Position numbers and translations under genes: made by a program
Notes under the pieces: model-generated
Database searches by the model: none
Told to the model about the DNA's origin: nothing
What the model saw: only the letters and a program-made list of their open reading frames with translations
Shown: positions 12,323 through 13,703 of the stretch, piece after piece
Numbering within the stretch: position 1 is the first letter of the stretch
How the letters are laid out: each line of letters opens with the position of its first letter
Assembly: GCA_031266295.1 (NCBI GenBank)
Contig: JAISBH010000196.1
Location: forward strand, 1-13,703
Length of the DNA stretch: 13,703 bases
Direction of reading: 5' to 3'
DNA from: Oscillospiraceae bacterium
GTDB taxonomy: Bacteria > Bacillota > Clostridia > Christensenellales > Aristaeellaceae

Positions 12323-13703
12323 TCAGCGCGCGTTGTAGCGATCCAGCGCGTCCTGCTGGATGTCGATGATATCCTGCAGGCCCATGTTCCAGATATTCTG
12401 CACGAAGGTATCCCAGTTATCCAGGCTCTGCTGGCCGGTGATGTACAGGCCGGTCTGTTCCTCGATGTAGTCGTTTAGCGGGGTATAGGTGGAGGCATAG
12501 TCCTCGCTCTCCTGCGCTGTACGGCTGATCATGGGCATGAACCAATCCGGCGTGATCTTCGACCATTCGTTGATGCAATCCCAGACTAGCTGCTCCATTA
12601 CATACGAGGCCGAATCGCGCAGGTAACCGCCGTTGTGGAGTTTGAACAGTGGGTACATCGTCCAGAAGTCGAGCGCGCCGTTCTTGGTGTCGAAATGCTG
12701 ATCCCATGTCCACACGAGCTGATCGTTATCGTCCCACTCGTATGTCACGCCCTCCACGCCGTAGGAGAACAGATCGCCGCCCTCCTGGCTGTACCAGTAG
12801 TCCTTCCACTTCATGATTATCTCGTCGAGTCCCTCGTCCTTAGCGCGCGTGGTGATCGGGTCGTACTGCGTGCGGGTGAGGAAGTCCGTGTTGCGCATAT
12901 GCAGTTCCTGGCCCGGCGTGAGCACGGGTCCATTGACGGGGATGATCTTCCAATCGGGATCAAGCGCCTCGCTGGTGCGCTTCATCTGGCCGATCTCGCC
13001 GTAGTTCAGGCCGAACGCGCCGTAGCTAACCGCGTCGGACGCCTTAGCGGTGTAGCCGTTCCAGTCATAGCTGGCGAAGTCGGGGTCGATCAGGTCTTCG
13101 GCATACCAGGACGACAGCAGCTCCACTGCCTGCTTGAATCCTTCCGTTACCGGGCCGAACTGGATCTGCCCGTCAATCTGGAACCAGCGGAACCCCGTGC
13201 CGAATGTGGAGAAGAATGTGTGGTTATCGGTCAGGTCGCCTCCGCCGCCGCCCAGCGCGCCTATCTGCACGCCGAGGGTTGAGTTATACTTTTCTTTGAA
13301 CACGCGTAGCATGTTCGTCCAATCGTCCACCGTGACCGGCTCCGCCAAACCTTGCTCCTCCAGCCAGTCCTGGCGAATCCAGAATCCCGACCATGGCGAC
13401 GTGCCGACATAGTCGAACTGCCAGAACACGGCCAGCTCGCCGCTATCCTGGATCGTGTCCTGAGCGATATCCGGGTATGTGTCGCGCAGGTACTTGTAGT
13501 TAGGCGTCAGGCCCTTGTTGTAGTACTCGGTCAGCGGCAGGTATACGCCGTCCGCGATGGCTTTGTCCAGTCCGCCCGGATACGCATCGTAGCGCTCGAC
13601 AAACATATGAGGCAGATCGTCGGAGGCGATGCGCAGGTTATAGTTGTCGGTCTCCGATCCCACCGGCGGAATAACCCATTCGACGTGGACGCCGGTGCGC
13701 TTC
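12323..13703 (-). CDS. Extracellular solute-binding protein of a carbohydrate ABC importer (partial, 5' end outside window)
   Basis: This is the substrate-capturing lipoprotein or secreted subunit of the importer, family 1 (LipO/LplA-like). The frame is open to the window edge: 13 residues (KRTGVHVEWVIPP) precede an internal GTG at 13663 and continue the family pattern. That GTG is therefore not the start, and the signal peptide is outside. Visible hallmarks are LRIASDDLPHMF near the beginning, then FWIRQDWLEEQGLAEPVTVD, LSSWYAEDLIDPDFASYDWN and KDYWYSQEGGDLFSYGVEGV. The C-terminal helix is MGLQDIIDIQQDALDRYNAR. The 459 visible residues fit a total near 500-560. Aromatic residues are plentiful, as in sugar-binding proteins. 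It is first in the visible operon, ahead of two permeases. The ligand cannot be told. Confidence 0.92.
   Translation of the reverse strand, partial: KRTGVHVEWVIPPVGSETDNYNLRIASDDLPHMFVERYDAYPGGLDKAIADGVYLPLTEYYNKGLTPNYKYLRDTYPDIAQDTIQDSGELAVFWQFDYVGTSPWSGFWIRQDWLEEQGLAEPVTVDDWTNMLRVFKEKYNSTLGVQIGALGGGGGDLTDNHTFFSTFGTGFRWFQIDGQIQFGPVTEGFKQAVELLSSWYAEDLIDPDFASYDWNGYTAKASDAVSYGAFGLNYGEIGQMKRTSEALDPDWKIIPVNGPVLTPGQELHMRNTDFLTRTQYDPITTRAKDEGLDEIIMKWKDYWYSQEGGDLFSYGVEGVTYEWDDNDQLVWTWDQHFDTKNGALDFWTMYPLFKLHNGGYLRDSASYVMEQLVWDCINEWSKITPDWFMPMISRTAQESEDYASTYTPLNDYIEEQTGLYITGQQSLDNWDTFVQNIWNMGLQDIIDIQQDALDRYNAR

Noticed and set aside
13661..13663. GTG at 13663 as the start of the solute-binding protein
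   Set aside because: The frame stays open to the window edge and the 13 residues before it fit the family, and no signal peptide follows the GTG. The gene is cut by the window.
1..13703. Mobile element, CRISPR array, tRNA or rRNA gene
   Set aside because: No transposase-like product, terminal inverted repeats, regularly spaced repeats or tRNA-like folds with CCA-end context were seen on either strand.

Overview
The window carries a nearly complete S10–spc ribosomal protein cluster plus the end of a carbohydrate-type ABC importer operon. Every supportable gene is on the minus strand, so transcription runs from high to low coordinates. The organism looks like a member of the Bacillota, most likely a moderately GC-rich Clostridia-type lineage. 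The reasons are strong AGGAGG-type ribosome binding sites before nearly every gene, a zinc-binding (type Z) S14, a four-cysteine L24, and an LplB/YtcP/LipO-style importer without its own ATPase gene. The base composition is clearly above half G+C by eye. Placement below phylum is inference.

Region 1 (13703 to 9865) holds three importer genes in transcription order: a family-1 extracellular solute-binding protein (5' end outside the window), an LplB-type permease with an unusual extra N-terminal membrane region of about 200 residues, and a YtcP/AraQ-type permease. A perfect 13-bp stem-loop sits between the binding-protein gene and the first permease gene. It lacks a U-tract and looks like an mRNA stabiliser or partial terminator. 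No ATPase is present in the visible part, which fits importers that share an MsmX-type ATPase encoded elsewhere.

Region 2 (9864 to 9467) is a 398-bp gap without genes. It contains a good sigma-A-type promoter (TTGCGT, 17 bp, TATAAT, with an A-tract upstream) and then an inferred leader of about 300 nt with several hairpins and direct repeats. The last hairpin lies just before the rpsJ ribosome binding site. This suggests the S10 cluster has its own promoter and a structured, possibly autoregulatory leader. No intrinsic terminator is visible after the importer genes.

Region 3 (9466 to 1) has the canonical order rpsJ, rplC, rplD, rplW, rplB, rpsS, rplV, rpsC, rplP, rpmC, rpsQ, rplN, rplX, rplE, rpsN, rpsH, rplF, rplR, rpsE, rpmD, rplO. 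rplO lacks only its last few codons. Spacing is tight: there are ATGA overlaps at rplD/rplW, rplP/rpmC and rpmD/rplO, a 14-nt overlap at rpsC/rplP, and stop codons that form part of the next ribosome binding site. The products build both ribosomal subunits in step. Several proteins carry terminal extensions: L3 and L24 at the N-terminus, L30 and especially S3 at the C-terminus.

I see no mobile element, CRISPR array, tRNA or rRNA, and no clear candidate for a wholly new system. The most unusual items are the extended permease and the S10 leader.
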